Origin: Microbacterium galbinum
GTDB lineage: Bacteria > Actinomycetota > Actinomycetes > Actinomycetales > Microbacteriaceae
Direction of reading: 5' to 3'
Assembly: GCF_023091225.1 (NCBI RefSeq)
Contig: NZ_JAHWXM010000002.1
Location: 62,001-126,000 of the forward strand
DNA length: 64,000 bases
Notes under the pieces: model-generated
Databases searched by the model: none
Told to the model about the DNA's origin: nothing
The model's input: only the letters and a program-made list of their open reading frames with translations
Part shown: positions 63,849 to 64,000 of the stretch, in pieces
Layout of the letters: each line of letters begins with the position of its first letter
How positions within the stretch are numbered: the first letter of the stretch is position 1
Position numbers and translations under genes: made by a program

Positions 63849-64000
63849 ACCCGCTGCGTGTTCGCGGCGATCCGCGCACAGAGCTCGTCGACCTCGAGAT
63901 CGAGTTCGGCGGCCATGAAGCGCACCGTGATCGGCACGAGGTACGGCGCGTTCGGCCGTCCGCGCAGCGGCACGGGAGTGAGGAAGGGGGCATCCGTCTC
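63827..64000 (-). CDS. tatD: TatD family hydrolase, C-terminal end (cut by window edge)
   Basis: The last 57 residues of a TatD-type metal-dependent deoxyribonuclease. ETDAPFLTPVPLRGRPNAPYLVP contains the conserved metal-site aspartate in ETDAPFL and the product-side loop. The end VYGSFEG is normal for the family. TatD upstream of ksgA is a familiar gene order. The 3' end overlaps the MFS gene on the other strand. The N-terminal part is outside the window. Confidence 0.88.
   Translation of the reverse strand, partial: ETDAPFLTPVPLRGRPNAPYLVPITVRFMAAELDLEVDELCARIAANTQRVYGSFEG

Overview
The window is a 64 kb piece of a high-GC actinobacterial chromosome. Codon usage, gene order (tRNA-Gln–glmU–prs; tatD–ksgA–ispE; rplY–pth; sdhCDAB) and protein style fit Microbacteriaceae, most likely Microbacterium. 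That assignment is by recognition, not by a search. There is no rRNA, prophage, CRISPR array or classical IS element. Both edges cut genes: deoA on the left and tatD on the right.

Layout. 1–6.1 kb: a minus-strand nucleoside uptake and salvage operon (BMP lipoprotein, ATPase, two permeases, cytidine deaminase, thymidine phosphorylase). 6.2–11 kb: mannose-1-phosphate guanylyltransferase, then succinate dehydrogenase sdhCDAB. 11–16.5 kb: YihY-type membrane protein, exonuclease III, TrpRS, a proline-rich membrane protein, Pth, L25 and a 41-aa membrane protein. 16.5–19.8 kb: gluconokinase, a 2-hydroxyacid dehydrogenase and 6-phosphogluconate dehydrogenase. 19.8–28.8 kb: a MacB-type ABC transporter, a divergent two-component system, a DUF559-type endonuclease-like gene bracketed by palindromic repeats, and a flavin electron-transfer operon (NqrB/RnfD-like–reductase fusion, ApbE, FMN-binding lipoprotein). 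28.8–33.4 kb: prs, glmU, tRNA-Gln, GNAT, MarR, pseudouridine synthase. 33.4–42.5 kb: MetQNI methionine importer, Na+/H+ antiporter, ABC-F protein, hydrolase, a surface esterase with an LAxTG-like anchor. 42.7–44.1 kb: a DUF222/HNH protein. 44.2–53.5 kb: a LacI-controlled glycan locus (GH5-like, CUT1 ABC importer, GH3, GH125). 53.5–54.3 kb: a lower-GC secreted protein of unknown function. 54.3–59.6 kb: a ChvE/MmsAB-type sugar importer and its LacI regulator. 59.6–64 kb: ispE, an aldo/keto reductase, ksgA, an MFS exporter and the tatD end.

Most notable signals. (1) CATAG boxes recur with matched geometry upstream of three transcription units: the MacB-type transporter, the two-component system and the flavin electron-transfer operon 6.5 kb away. 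This suggests one regulon. (2) A DUF559 gene sits between two clusters of the same palindrome and splits that regulon. (3) About nine genes have a TAnnnT-like -10 box ending 6–7 nt before the start codon, the geometry of leaderless transcripts. (4) The glmU start codon lies one nucleotide past the 3' end of tRNA-Gln. (5) GH5-, GH3- and GH125-type enzymes with a paired-operator LacI system look like a mannoside or N-glycan utilisation locus.
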